Assembly (NCBI RefSeq): GCF_000247695.1
Contig: NW_004624742.1
Span: 3,860,320-3,924,319, forward strand
Origin: Heterocephalus glaber
Taxonomy: Eukaryota > Chordata > Mammalia > Rodentia > Bathyergidae
Length of the DNA: 64,000 bases
Reading direction: 5' to 3'
A model generated the notes under the pieces. The model worked only from the letters and a program-made list of their open reading frames with translations. It ran no database searches and had not been told where the DNA came from. Shown piece by piece: positions 45,421 through 55,609 of this stretch. Position 1 is the first letter of the stretch. Each line of letters opens with the position of its first letter. Made by a program: the position numbers and the translations under genes.

Positions 45421-46085
45421 GATGCTGTTAGTATCCCTCGGCCTACTCCAGAGCTTACCTGCTGTTTTGGTGGACATTTTCCACAAATGCTCTATCAGCT
45501 CTAGCAGTAGAACATCTCAAAATTTAGTGATTCAAAACAATTTCTTTAGCTTGTGATCACAAGCAAGCCAGGTAGGGCTTAGCTGGATTATACTGCTAGT
45601 CTGGACTAGTCTTTCTCCTGTGCCTGTGATCAGCTGGCAAGTTGGACTGGCTGAATTAGAGGTGCTCAGCGTAGATGAGTTGTTTCTGCTCCATGTGTTC
45701 TCCCAGTGTAGACTTATTTACACAGTGGCAGCTTGGTTCCAAGAACACAAGAACAGATGCTACTGTAAGGTTTCTTGAGTCCTGGCCAAGAGCTCCTGCA
45801 GCCTTGTAACCTCTACATTCCATTAATTAAAAAGCCAGCCCAGATTTAAGAAGGAAAGAAATAGATTCCACCTGTTGATGTAAAGAGCTGTGAAAGGTGC
45901 TGGCCACTTTTGTGATCCACTCAGATCACCTATAACTTCCTAGCTCCAGCACCAACACTTCCCTGCCTGTCTATGGCCTTGCATGAGGCAGATTAGAAAG
46001 GTAGAGGAGATCATGCCCTCAGATTGATCTGTGACCTGTAAAGAATAGGGCTGATGGAAAAATCCCTTAGCTTCCTTGCCCTTAC
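45421..46085. other. unique or old sequence, no gene recognised
   Basis: No convincing exon. A diverged LTR relic (CAAGCCAGGTAGGGCTTAGCTGG) is possible around 45480-45800. Confidence 0.35.
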
Positions 46086-46097
46086 TCAAACACTTCT

Positions 46098-46189
46098 TTT
46101 TTGGGGGTGGGGGGGGTACCAGGGATCGAACTCGGGTCCTTGAGCTTGCGCAGCAGGTGGCGAAACCACTGAGCCAAATCCCCGGCACA
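46098..46189 (-). mobile_element. ID SINE, GGTACC-type family (young)
   Basis: Inverted near-canonical copy with GGTACCAGGGATCGAACTCG and CTGAGCCAAATCCCCGGC. Perfect 12-bp duplication TCAAACACTTCT (46086-46097, 46190-46201). Among the youngest insertions here. Confidence 0.94.
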
Positions 46190-46201
46190 TCAAACACTTC
46201 T

Positions 46202-46690
46202 AAGATATGTTCTACATGGTCTCTTAGAGGAACCATGGGAGATTAAACTCAAGTCCTGTGATGGTCACCAGTTCATAAAGTGCTGTTTATTGGTATTCCT
46301 CTCCCATGCCTTTCATGTCTCCAACCCCTTACCATGCTCTGGGATTATAGTATCTATATGTAATTTTGATCTAGTTGCACCCAAACCCTTATATAACGGT
46401 CTGGTTTGGGGAAAAACCTATAGTAAGGCAGGAAGGAGTTAGATCACTCTGATCCCTTGAGCCAACATTGAACTTTTAAGGGTTTTGAGCAAGATAAATT
46501 TGTGTTTTTAAAACATAATTAATAGCAGAGTCAGAATTAATTCCCAGTTTTGCTGACCAGTGCTATTAAATCAACTCCATGCTAGTTCAAGTTGTGGATG
46601 AGAGAATATGCAGATTTTTAAAAATTCTTTTTAATAGGTAATATGTAAATATATGAATCAAGATTACAAAAATACAAAAGTTTCATTTTT
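46202..46690. other. unique sequence, no gene recognised
   Basis: No repeat or exon recognised. Confidence 0.4.
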
Positions 46691-46702
46691 GTAATCATTT
46701 TC

Positions 46703-46806
46703 TTTTCTTTTTTTCTTTTTCTTTTTTTTTTTTTGGTACCTTGGATCAAACGGGACCTTGCGCTTGTGAGGCAGGTGCTGGAGCCACTGAGCTAAATCCC
46801 TGGCCC
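46703..46806 (-). mobile_element. ID SINE, GGTACC-type family
   Basis: Inverted copy with a long T-rich tail, GGTACCTTGGATCAAACGGG, CACTGAGCTAAATCCCTGGCC. Flanks GTAATCATTTTC (46691-46702) and ATAATCATTTTC (46807-46818) duplicate the target. Confidence 0.9.
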
Positions 46807-46864
46807 ATAATCATTTTCACCATTTAAGGAGCATTTAAATAGCCATTGATTTTAAAACACAGGA

Positions 46865-46958
46865 GAAGGCTGAGAGAGTAAGTCAGTATAGAGTACTTGT
46901 CTAGCATGTGTGAGATCCCTGGGTTCAGTCCCTAGCACTGTGAGAAAATAAAAAGATG
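46865..46958 (+). mobile_element. ID SINE, classical type, diverged
   Basis: GTCAGTATAGAGTACTTGTCTAGCATGTGTGAGATCCCTGGGTTCAGTCCCTAGCAC then A-rich tail. This has the older ID body (GAGTACTTGTCTAGCATG), not the GTTCCACC body. Confidence 0.75.
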
Positions 46959-47384
46959 TGAAAGAGGGGAGATCTAGCTCTTGACTCTTGGTGGGGCTTT
47001 TCAGTCCTGCTTCCTGCCCTTCACATTTGTGCCAGCCTGGACAGGGCTCTCTCAGCATCCTGAAGCCTTTAGACCTCTCTGCTGAACGTGAAACAGTTGT
47101 CTTCCCACTGAAGAGACACTGACATTCTTGGTCCAAAGGCAACTTTGGCAGGATTGGCAGATGATATTCTTGCTCTGTCACCGTAAATAGTTGCAAGTTG
47201 GCTCTACTCAAATTCATTAAGGTTTGCTGCTTGTTCTAACAGAAATCTAAAAAGTGTATAGTCAAGGCCAAGCCTGTAGCTTTTATCTCAGTTGGTTGGA
47301 GAGAGGAAGAGATAATGATTCATAATCCCCAGGCCTTTACATTTCTCCTTAAGAGCTGCCATCTGTCCAGAATGTGAGGAATAA
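46959..47384. other. unique sequence, no gene recognised
   Basis: No repeat or exon recognised. A 121-codon minus-strand frame spans the SINE and is not accepted. Confidence 0.35.
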
Positions 47385-47530
47385 GTGCTGCCAGGTTAAT
47401 TGCCTCATCAGTCAAACCATCTGCATTTATTTAAATCATGTCAAGTCTATAAATAGCTTTGACTGTCTGCTGTGGGCCAGCTCTGAGCCAACTCTCTGAG
47501 GTATTTAAATAAATGTGAGCCACCAGCTCT
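47385..47530. promoter_or_regulatory. candidate enhancer-like block with a MEF2 consensus
   Basis: CTATAAATAG at 47450-47459 is a perfect MEF2 consensus (CTAWWWWTAG). It lies in a repeat-free stretch with an E-box CATCTG (about 47420) and two TATTTAAAT-type AT boxes (47430 and 47502). The clustering is what I see; enhancer function is inference, and the same sites occur by chance. Confidence 0.25.
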
Positions 47531-47559
47531 GGCATTCAAGAGGCAAGTTGATGAGGTGG

Positions 47560-47690
47560 CAGCTCCAGCAACTTTCGAGCCAGGCACATCTCATGAGAAT
47601 CCCAGCCCTATCACTGACCAAATGAGAGATCTTGGGTAAGCAGTTAATCCCTCCAGAACCTGTTTCCTCACCTTTCAAGTGGCCCTGCCA
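47560..47690 (+). mobile_element. MIR SINE relic
   Basis: GAATCCCAGCCCTATCACTGACC..GAGAGATCTTGGGTAAGCAGTTAATCCCTCCAGAACCTGTTTCCTCACCTTTC. MIR core, sense. Confidence 0.75.
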
Positions 47691-48978
47691 CTTGAGGTGA
47701 AAATCTCAAAGATCCTTTGCTCCTCTCAGCTTTCCAAAGAACTTACAACCTACCCAGAGAAAGAAGACATTTTTTCTTTATGGAAAAAAATAATACTAGG
47801 AGATAATCTGCAATTCAAAGAAAAAAAGAAACAAGAAAAAAAGGAGGTAAACACAGAGGTGATGACCTGTCATACATTGTTTCCTCCAGAAATTGAGCAG
47901 TAAAGAAATAGCAAGGAGGCACTGCTGGTTTGTACTTTTATTCCATCTAGGACGGTACAAAATTGCAGGGACTTGCACATACCAGGCGTGTGATAAATAT
48001 TTGTGGAATGAGGCTTCAAGTAAACTAATAAATGAATGAACATTTTGTATAGTTTTTGTCACTGAAACTTATGAAAAGCACTCAGAAAGTAGTATGTAGA
48101 GGTGATAAACATAGTAAGTCACTTTCATATTCAAAAGAGACTTCTTAAGAATGCTTTGTTCTGTGGAGGTACAAGTCAAAAAATGGAGGTGATAAGAGTT
48201 TATAAAACTGAAAGGCATGGATGAGACTATTAGAATCTTTTTTAGCTTTTTAGATTAACATATAAGTCTTAATCAAATATTGGGTTGCTAGGTGAAGATG
48301 ATGGACAATCTTTGAACTTGGTGAAGTTTTAAGAAATCTTACAAAAAGGGAAAGGAGGTCCTATTTATGATTAGTATTAGTACCTTGGGAAAATTTTTAT
48401 CCCATCAGACAGCAGAGGCTTAAAATATAACTAAGGCAAGGAGGGATTTGATGAATTCATGAAGTGTGATCTCAGAGCAAGTTGCTTCAGATTCCTTAGG
48501 GATTTTGAAACTTGTGTCCAGAAGGACTTCCATGTTGGAGATGGACAACTGGGCTCTGGGGACCATGGATCTAGCCCATTATGACAAACTGTGGTTTTAT
48601 ATCCTTCAGGGAATAGTGAATAAACACCTACTTTGTACCAGCCAGTATCCTCTGGGGAAGAAATATCTATTAAGCTCTTGCTCTGTGCTGGCCATTGTTC
48701 TAGGGACCAGTGTCCCAACCCTCAAAGACCCCCAATCTAGAAACAGAAATAGATATGTAAAGCAATAACTTGCTGCTTATTGATCGAGTGCCGTAATAAA
48801 AGTATGACTGAAGTGCTTTATGGCCTCATAATTCTTGTGACAATAGCTAAATGTACATGCAGTAGGAACTTTAAAATATTTGATAAATATTTTATCACTA
48901 TCAATATAATAAATAAATATCTATATTTTTATTTGAAATATATGATAAATAAATGGATAAAAATACCTGGTTGAAGGG
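47691..48978. other. unique sequence, no gene recognised
   Basis: AT-rich, with a possible old repeat around 48620-48760 (two similar TTGTACCAGCCA / CTGTGCTGGCCA phrases). No exon. Confidence 0.4.
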
Positions 48979-49021
48979 ACTCAAAGGAGTTCAAAGCTGG
49001 TAACTCCTTTGAGTTACCAGC
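48979..49021. repeat. overlapping inverted repeats (two mutually exclusive hairpins)
   Basis: ACTCAAAGGAGTT (48979-48991) pairs perfectly with AACTCCTTTGAGT (49002-49014). GCTGGTAACTC (48996-49006) pairs perfectly with GAGTTACCAGC (49011-49021). Bases 49002-49014 take part in both, so only one hairpin can form at a time. Confidence 0.9.
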
Positions 49022-49126
49022 ATGAAACCTATTTATTTAAAAAATTACAAGGAAATCAAATCTACAAAAGTTGTCTGATTTTTTCATCTCTCTTCTCCAC
49101 TTGTGTTTTCTTTTCTTTCTCATTGT

Positions 49127-49207
49127 GTGTCACACACACTGGGAATTGAACTCAGGTCTTTCCACATGCTAGGCAAGTGCTATACCACTGAGCTACATCC
49201 CCAGCCC
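49127..49207 (-). mobile_element. ID SINE, classical type
   Basis: Inverted: CACACTGGGAATTGAACTCAGG..GCTAGGCAAGTGCTATACCACTGAGCTACATCCCCAGCCC. Classical ID body (AGGCAAGTGCTATACCACTG inverse). Confidence 0.88.
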
Positions 49208-49690
49208 TTGCTGTGGATTTTTAAAACTGCATTTCCAGAAAACTTGAAGTGGGAACTTCTATATAAATGTAAACAGCAGGTCACAGGTCATAGTGACTAA
49301 ATATTGATTTCAGCATACGCTAAGGAAGAAAATCTTAGTCCAGTGATTTCTCACTCTCCCAATGCTGGAATGGACACATTTCAATCTGTGTGTTGCTGAG
49401 GAAAGCTGTTTCTCTGGAAAGACCCAACATAATTCTGAGGGGCTGGCATTCTTGTTGACCTCATGAGGAATGTGATGACTGGAAGGCAGAGGTTCTGGAA
49501 AGAATCTTAGATCAGAAGTCTGGACATCATTACATGAGTTGTCCTTATGAGATGCTTTCTAAGTGAATCAGTATTTATGAGAAGATAGTTCTGTGGGTTC
49601 CTCAGGTTGCCTTCCTTCCCGTTTACCTGCCTCTACCTCCAGGAAAACTCCTCCTCCCTCCAGTAAGAAACTGCACAAAAGACCCTAGAG
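49208..49690. other. unique sequence, no gene recognised
   Basis: No repeat or exon recognised. Confidence 0.4.
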
Positions 49691-49694
49691 TTTT

Positions 49695-49762
49695 ACTATC
49701 CAATACAATAGCTACTATCATCTGTGATTATGTAAATTTAAATTAATTAAAAATTATTTTTG
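49695..49762 (+). mobile_element. MER33/MER58-type hAT-Charlie MITE, left part
   Basis: ACTATCCAATACAATAGCTACTATC..AATTTAAATTAATTAAAAAT resembles the left end of these elements. It continues at 50054 after an L1 fragment. Confidence 0.6.
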
Positions 49763-50049
49763 TAGTTGTTTCTGTTTAATTTTATCTTATTAGTACATTT
49801 TTGCAATATATGAAGTTTATATTCATCTCAGGGAGTAGGTACATGTACATAGCATATCTTGATTCTTTTTTATTTCCCCTCTCATCCCCATCCACCTACC
49901 TCCCTCCATCTCTAGATCCCCTTTTCCCATTTTCATTATTACTGTTAATGTTATGATTTATAGTTAATGTTCACAACATATAATGTTCACATTCATTGTG
50001 GTTATTTGATGCATGTATGTGACACATCTTAAATCTTTTCAATAAAATT
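49763..50049 (-). mobile_element. L1 3' UTR fragment, older variant, nested
   Basis: TAATTTTATCTTATTAGTACATTTTTGC..CATCTCAGGGAGTAGGTACATGTACATAGCATATCTTGATTC, then a pyrimidine tract. Related to but diverged from the terminus at 43017-43497. It splits the MER33/58-like element. Confidence 0.7.
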
Positions 50050-50053
50050 AATA

Positions 50054-50180
50054 TGCAGTTGCTCAGCCATTCTAGTCACCTATCAAATACTCAAAAGCCA
50101 CATGTGTCTAGTGGCAACCATGAGGAGATCACAGAGAACATTTCTATCTTTCCAGAAAGTTCTACTGAACTCCACTGCCC
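50054..50180 (+). mobile_element. MER33/MER58-type hAT-Charlie MITE, right part
   Basis: ATACTCAAAAGCCACATGTGTCTAGTGGCAACCATG..AGAACATTTCTATCTTTCCAGAAAGTTCTACTGAAC. A good match from memory to the right end of this group. Confidence 0.72.
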
Positions 50181-50349
50181 CAGAGAAAAAGGAAAGCAAG
50201 AGTTGAGGAGGAATATGGCAGTTTTTGAAAAAAAATGCTGATAACATCTAGACCAACCATATGACGAGAAGGATTGTTCTATCAGAAAATTGCCACAGGA
50301 TGATGCCCAAGTGGACAACAGGAGGAAATAGGGGGAAAGGGACAAATCA

Positions 50350-50530
50350 GAGTTTAATTCTGATTCTACCACCCATTGAGGGTACAGACTTGAGTGGGTT
50401 GTGTGAACTCTGAGCCTCGATCTTTTTATCAGGGAAGTGTTGGTAATAACAGTGCCTGTGCCATAGGGTTGATGTAAGAATTAATCAGACAATTAGAATA
50501 AAGTGCTTAGCAGGCTGCCTGGCATATGGA
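50350..50530 (+). mobile_element. MIR SINE relic
   Basis: TTTAATTCTGATTCTACCACCC..CTGAGCCTCGATCTTTTTATCAGGGAAG..GATGTAAGAATTAATCAGACAAT..AAGTGCTTAGCAGGCTGCCTGGCA. Near full length. Confidence 0.8.
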
Positions 50531-51027
50531 GAAAAGCCAAAAGTAGTAAGGTGGGGAAGAGAAGGAGGAGATGTGAAAAAAAGGAAAAGGGAGAACCTAG
50601 ATATAAGACAGCTGATCTGAAAAAAGGGAAATGTGCACAGGGTTTAAAAATGGACCTGAGCAGTGACTACCTTGATAATGGCTGGAGGCCAAGAAGTCAG
50701 GACAGAGTGCTGGAAGGCAGCCAGATCTCCAAACACCTGAGGTGTACAAGGAGCTCCTCTGGCCTTAGAATTAGAGAAGCAGTGCCAGGCAGGGCAGAAA
50801 TCACTGTGTTCCACAGTTTTCCTGCCCATCTGTGGCCACAGGAGTTGTATACTAGTTGGAGTTCAGGTGTCCTATGTGTATGCCAACAATTGCATTCAAA
50901 GGACCAAGAGAGGTGTGGAATAGATGTGGCTTTCCTGGGGCAGGCTGACTGAGCCAGGGATGGGGCTAGATCAAGGTCAAGATGATTCAGGGGATGAGGG
51001 TAAAGGGAAAGGGATGGCATGCATTTA
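50531..51027. other. unique sequence, no gene recognised
   Basis: A 149-codon plus-strand frame (50503-50952) starts inside the MIR and overlaps a 120-codon minus-strand frame. Neither is protein-like. Confidence 0.4.
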
Positions 51028-51235
51028 GTGCCTGTCACTATGTTCAGCACTTCACACATGCAACTGCACTTCAGCCCTGCAACGGTTCTGAGTAGCCACT
51101 CAAAATTTGTGGGAGAAGAAATTGAGGCTCAGCAGATGAAGAAACTTGTCAAAGGTCCCATAGTTAGTTAATGGCAGGTTCAGAATCGAAGCCCTGGTCC
51201 ACTAGGTTACAAAACCTATCCAAATCTGCAATAGG
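51028..51235 (-). mobile_element. MIR SINE relic
   Basis: Inverted: GTGCCTGTCACTATGTTCAGCACTTCACA..GAAATTGAGGCTCAGCAG..AACTTGTCAAAGGTCCCATAGTTAG..CAGAATCGAAGCCCTGG. Confidence 0.8.
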
Positions 51236-51559
51236 AGCCTTTAAACACTGAGGAAGGCCTAGAAGTGGAGATGTGCAAAGAGGGTTTGAAAGACTCAACA
51301 TTACATTTATTCACCATCTCCACTCATCATTGTGGAGTCCAAAGTAGTGTCAGTGTTGTGGGGTCATAAAGAACACAGGATTTCTGTCTTCAGATGCTTG
51401 CTTAGCAGTAACAGAGACAAACTAAGTACAAAATGAGAACAACTAAAATTGAAATGTTCAAATTCATCCATTTGAGAAATTCTCTATTTATCGAGTCCAC
51501 TGTTTATTGAGTTCTCCATTTATTGAGGCTCTGAGGATACTATGATGTGCTGTTTACAA
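51236..51559. other. unique sequence, short TTTATTGAG-type repetition
   Basis: 51480-51530 has three near repeats of CTATTTATYGAG / TGTTTATTGAG / CCATTTATTGAG, a local imperfect tandem array. No gene. Confidence 0.5.
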
Positions 51560-52090
51560 AAGTGACTGCATTGCCTTCTTTGCAGTGTGACTTGCAACTC
51601 CTGTCATCATCAGGTCGAGTTTATTTCTCCACTTTTTGACTCTGGGCTGGCCTTGTGACTTGTCCAGGCCAACAGAATGTGATGGAAGCAACATTATATT
51701 TCTCCCAAATCTTGGCCTCAAGCACCCTTGTACCATTCCATTCTCACTCTTGAAGCTCAGTAGCTGCATGTGAACATGCCCAGACTAGTTGGCTGATGCA
51801 GACAGACACATGGCCCTTTTATTTCCATTGTGATAGCCAGTGGTCTGCAACCTGCCAGACACAGGAGAGATGCCATGTTAGACTCATCAGCCCCAGATGG
51901 GTCCCAATAGCTGATACCAGATGCATGACTGAGCCAAGAAAAATCAGTTGAGCCTGCTCCAGGTCAGGAGAACTCCAGCTGACCTACAGATACAAATACA
52001 TGAGAAATCATAAATGTATGCTTTTTTTTTAAAGTCACTGAGTTTTCAGTTGCTATGTTCCACAGCAAAAGGTAACTAATCCATACACAA
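51560..52090 (+). mobile_element. MLT1-type LTR (ERVL-MaLR)
   Basis: TTTCTCCACTTTTTGACTCTGGGCTGGCC..GACTTGTCCAGGCCAACAGAATGTG..AGAAATCATAAATGTATGC..AAGTCACTGAGTTTTCAGTTGC..AAAGGTAACTAATCC. Sense MLT1 order. Confidence 0.78.
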
Positions 52091-52167
52091 AACAGACACT
52101 GGTTCTCAAGAATCCTACAGTCTAATGGAGACCAACTATAGAAAAAATATAGTAAGGAAAAGAAGTT

Positions 52168-52712
52168 CTAATTAGGTTAGCCCTCCAAGATGGCCCCAGA
52201 GGCACCCACTTGCTGGTATGAATGCCACGTGTAGTCTTCTCTGACATTGTACCAGTGCTGGTCTCACATATGGCAGCAGGTATGGTAGCCACTTCTGAGA
52301 TTAGATTACAAAAGACTGAAGCGCCTCTTCTCTCCTCCCCTCCCTTCCCCTCTCTTCTCTTTCATCTTTCATTCTGGGAGAAGTTGGTTTCCACATCCTG
52401 AGGCACTCAGGCAGCCATGGAGAGGTCACGTGGCAAGGAAAGAACTGAGGTCTCCACCAATAGCCTGAGAGGCACTGAGGTCTACCAGCAGCCACATGAA
52501 TGTTTTTGGAAAGGGATCCTCCAGCTCCAATCCCTGTAAAGCCTGGGCTGACAGCAGGAATGTAACCTCTTGAGAGACCTTAAACCAGAACAATCTGGTT
52601 AAACTGACCCCAGATTCCTGACCTAAAGGAAATATGAGATAACAGATTTTTGTTTTAAACTGCTAAGTTTAAGGGAAATTTATTACACAATAAGAGATAA
52701 ATAACAAAAGGT
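52168..52712 (+). mobile_element. MLT1-type LTR (ERVL-MaLR), second of a pair
   Basis: CCTCCAAGATGGCCCCAGAGGC..AAGGTCACGTGGCAAGGAAAGAACTGAGG..ACCAATAGCCTGAGAGG..TGTAACCTCTTGAGAGACC..TTTTGTTTTAAACTGCTAAGTTTAAGGG..TATTACACAATAAGAGATAAATAAC. It follows the previous MLT1 after only about 80 bp. Confidence 0.78.
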
Positions 52713-52724
52713 GTTAACTAGATG

Positions 52725-52776
52725 GTGATGTGTGTGGGGTGGGGTGATGTGTGTGGGGTGGGGTGGTGTGTGTGTG
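52725..52776. repeat. minisatellite, 19-bp unit
   Basis: GTGATGTGTGTGGGGTGGG occurs twice in tandem exactly (52725-52743, 52744-52762), followed by a partial third unit. G-rich. Confidence 0.9.
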
Positions 52777-53411
52777 TTTTCCAGGCAGAAGGAATAGCAT
52801 GATCAAAATTCCTCAGAAGGAAGGAACACAGTGTACTTGAGAAACTGAACAACCTGTGCAGTAAGAGATCAGTAGATCAGAGAGCAAACAGGGCACGATA
52901 TGAGGCTGAAAGGCCAGTGTGGACCAGATCTATTGGGTGTGGCCCAAGAAGTTTGTTTTTAGAAGCATTGAAAAATCAGATTATTAAGGAGCCAGCACTT
53001 GGGGAAGACTCTGAGGAAGTCCAGATTCTCCAACTAGTGAGAAGAAGAGGGCAGCAACCCAGGTCTAAACAGTATTGTCATCCTTTGGCCTTAACCATGA
53101 ATTGTGCCAGGGCTGGATAAAACCTTTTAGAAATCAACTCAACTATCCTTATTGGGGGCTGCTCCTTTTCTCCCTGTGATGCCCATCCAGGCACCTTGGA
53201 GTCAGTGATGTGGTGAGAGTGATAGGTAGGCAGCACAGGATGAAGAGAATAAAGAAAGACTTTGGGGAAGAGAGAAAGGCCCTGGGAACAGAGGACTGAG
53301 GGTGGCCAATGGTAGGAACAAGAAGAAGCCCGCAAAGGAAGGACAGTAGTTGAAAATAGAAAGAACAGTGTCAGGGGAGGCAAAGAGGAGAGAGCAGAAT
53401 GGTTAGAGTGG
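52777..53411. other. old dispersed-repeat trace, then unique sequence
   Basis: CCAGGCAGAAGGAATAGCATGATC (52782 on) resembles an old widespread repeat, probably interrupted by the MLT1 at 52168. No exon recognised. Confidence 0.4.
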
Positions 53412-53413
53412 AG

Positions 53414-53740
53414 TGTCAACTTGATGGGCTTTGAGATCTGCCAGGGGGATTAGTGGAACACACTTCTGGGTGTGTCTGGGTAGGTCATGGATAGGTATGG
53501 CACTGGGATCTATTATGATCCCTAGAACCTTCTTCTCTGGAAGTATCCCCATATTCTGCTTCCCAGCCACCATGAACTAAGCAGCTTTGCTGTGCCATGA
53601 CCTCCCACCCTGGTGTTCCTGTCTTGAGATCAGTCAGTTATGGATTGAATTGCCCAAACTGTGAGCCAAATCAAATCTCTCTTCCTTTAAATGTGAGTGT
53701 TAGATACTGTGTCTCAGCAACAAGAAATCTGACTAATACA
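53414..53740 (+). mobile_element. ERVL-type LTR
   Basis: TGTCAACTTGATGGGCTTTGAGATCTGCC..CACTTCTGGGTGTGTCTGGG..ACTGTGAGCCAAATCAAATCTCTCTTCC..CAGCAACAAGAAATCTGACTAATACA. Head and tail fit ERVL LTRs. The 5-bp flanks do not match cleanly. Confidence 0.72.
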
Positions 53741-53924
53741 GAGGGCAAGGATGGAGAAGGAACAAGGGGTAGATGCACAGAAAAGCTTTAAAAAGTGAAG
53801 AAATTGTCACTTGAAGAGCACTGGAAATAAAGAAGGAGGCTCTTGTAGACAATAGTGTTCAGATAGCCCGAGAAACAGAATCATGAAACATCAATTGTTG
53901 ATAGCTCAAGGAATGGGATGTCAC

Positions 53925-54404
53925 TGTTATGGTTTGGATAAGTATCCTCCAAAAGTCCATGCATTAAAGGCCTGGTCTCTAACTTGGCACAACTGGGAGG
54001 TGGCAGAAACTTTATGAGGTAGGGCCCAGGACCAGGGATTTTGCTCAGTGGTGCCACCGCCTGCCTCACAAGCACAAGGTCCCAAGTTCTATCCCCAATA
54101 CCAAAAAAAAAAAAAAGAAGTAGGGCCTAGAGGAAGGTCTTTAGGTCATTGGGTGCATGACCTTGAAATAAATTGTGTGACCCTAATCTCTTCCTCTCTC
54201 TTTTTGCCTTCTGGGCATGAGGTCAATGGCTTTGCTTCACCACACACTTCTGTCATGATTTGCTGCCTTGACACAGCCCCAAAGCAATGGGGCTTACTAA
54301 ATGTGGACTGAAACCTCTAAAACTATGAGCTAAAATAAACTTTTTGTCTTGATGAGTTGATTATCTCACATATTTGTTATAGTAATGGAAAACTGACTAC
54401 TACA
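53925..54404 (+). mobile_element. ERVL-MaLR LTR, complete, with 5-bp target duplication
   Basis: Starts TGTTATGGTTTGGATAAGTA and ends GAAAACTGACTACTACA. The 5-bp duplication GTCAC flanks it on both sides (53920-53924, 54405-54409). Polyadenylation-type AAAATAAACTTTTTGTC lies near the end. Solo LTR, non-coding, with a nested ID SINE at 54029-54119. Confidence 0.92.
54029..54119 (+). mobile_element. ID SINE nested in MaLR LTR
   Basis: GGACCAGGGATTTTGCTCAG, GTGCCACCGCCTGCC, AGTTCTATCCCCAATACC, A tail. Flanked by GTAGGGCCCA / GTAGGGCCTA (54019-54028, 54120-54129). Confidence 0.93.
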
Positions 54405-54409
54405 GTCAC

Positions 54410-55173
54410 TTGGGTGGAAAATAAAAGGTTGAGAGTAAACGATAACTGGGATCAGGGGAGCAGCTAACACAGAGCTGGACAGCAGTCACAGCTCATGGGA
54501 TTTGACTTGGCTGCTGGGCACTGGGCCTGTGGATCACAGACCATCACTGGGAGCTGGATGTGGTTTGTGGAAGAGTTCCCAGAGTAGTAAAGAAATTTGT
54601 AATTTAAATGTTAGAGATGTGCTCAGTTGGCTCTTCAAGGCTCTGTATCAAGTTCTCAGATTAGCCAGGATAAGATAAAGCCTTTCCCCACCAGTGCTTT
54701 GGGTTTTTGGTTCTACCTACTGAAAGGTACCATTCAAATTCTCTAAGGGATGGGGCAGCTGGGGTGAGGCTTCCCCACTCCAGCCATGCCAGGCACAGCA
54801 TAGCTATGCTTACCTGCCTTGCCAGGTTGATGTCTCCAGTGAGTAAAAAGTAAGAGACAGGGGCACAAGTCCAGGGAGGGAGACACCTCTTGGTCAGCCT
54901 GCCTTGGCTCTCATGCTCCCACCTTGTAATCTCTTATCCCACCAAGAATGGGTTTATTGCTTTACAAATCCTGGGACACTTGGATTCTTATTTCATTCCT
55001 TCATGGATTTGGTCAAGTTGGCCTGACTTTTTATTTTTCCTTTCTGAAAAAGAATCTAAAGCTATTAAGTGTCCTCCAAAGCAACTTTGCAGGCATTGGA
55101 CAGGTCCATTCATTTTGTGAATTGATTTTAGAAGACAATTCATATATTTTCTTTTTAAAGAAAATGTATGATA
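54410..55173. other. unique sequence, no gene recognised
   Basis: No repeat or exon recognised. Confidence 0.4.
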
Positions 55174-55261
55174 GGGGCTAATGGTGTAGCTCAGTGGTAC
55201 AGTGCTTCCCTAGCATGTGCAAAGCTCTGAGTTTAATCTAACAACAACAACAACAACAATA
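55174..55261 (+). mobile_element. ID SINE, classical type, with (CAA)n tail
   Basis: GGGGCTAATGGTGTAGCTCA, TGGTACAGTGCTTCCCTAGCATGTGCAAAGC, then a CAA trinucleotide tail (about 55240-55260). Confidence 0.85.
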
Positions 55262-55605
55262 AAAACTATATATTTAAGGGAGAGATGTGAAAGAATTACA
55301 TGATGTTTTATCAAGGAATAGATTCCACTACAATAATTGCTGAGAGCAAAGCTCTCATTCTAATAGCGTATATGAGTTGATCAAACAGAGCCCCCTCATC
55401 TACAATCTCATAAACAGAATTTTTTGAAACAGCACAATAGTTTTTTCATTAAACAGCCCTCTTTTTGTTTCTTCATCTCTAGTCCAAGAGATGTTCCCCT
55501 CCCTCCTTCTTGCTGTTCTAAAAAAGAATTGAGGAAGGGCTGTCTGCTGAGACTTATCCCACCATTAATCCTAATCTAACACCAGTAGTTCAAAACATAT
55601 ACACG
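55262..55605. other. unique sequence, no gene recognised
   Basis: No repeat or exon recognised. Confidence 0.4.
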
Positions 55606-55609
55606 CAGA

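Noticed and set aside
50503..51059. 149-codon plus-strand and 120-codon minus-strand frames
   Set aside because: They overlap each other and MIR sequence; no protein character.
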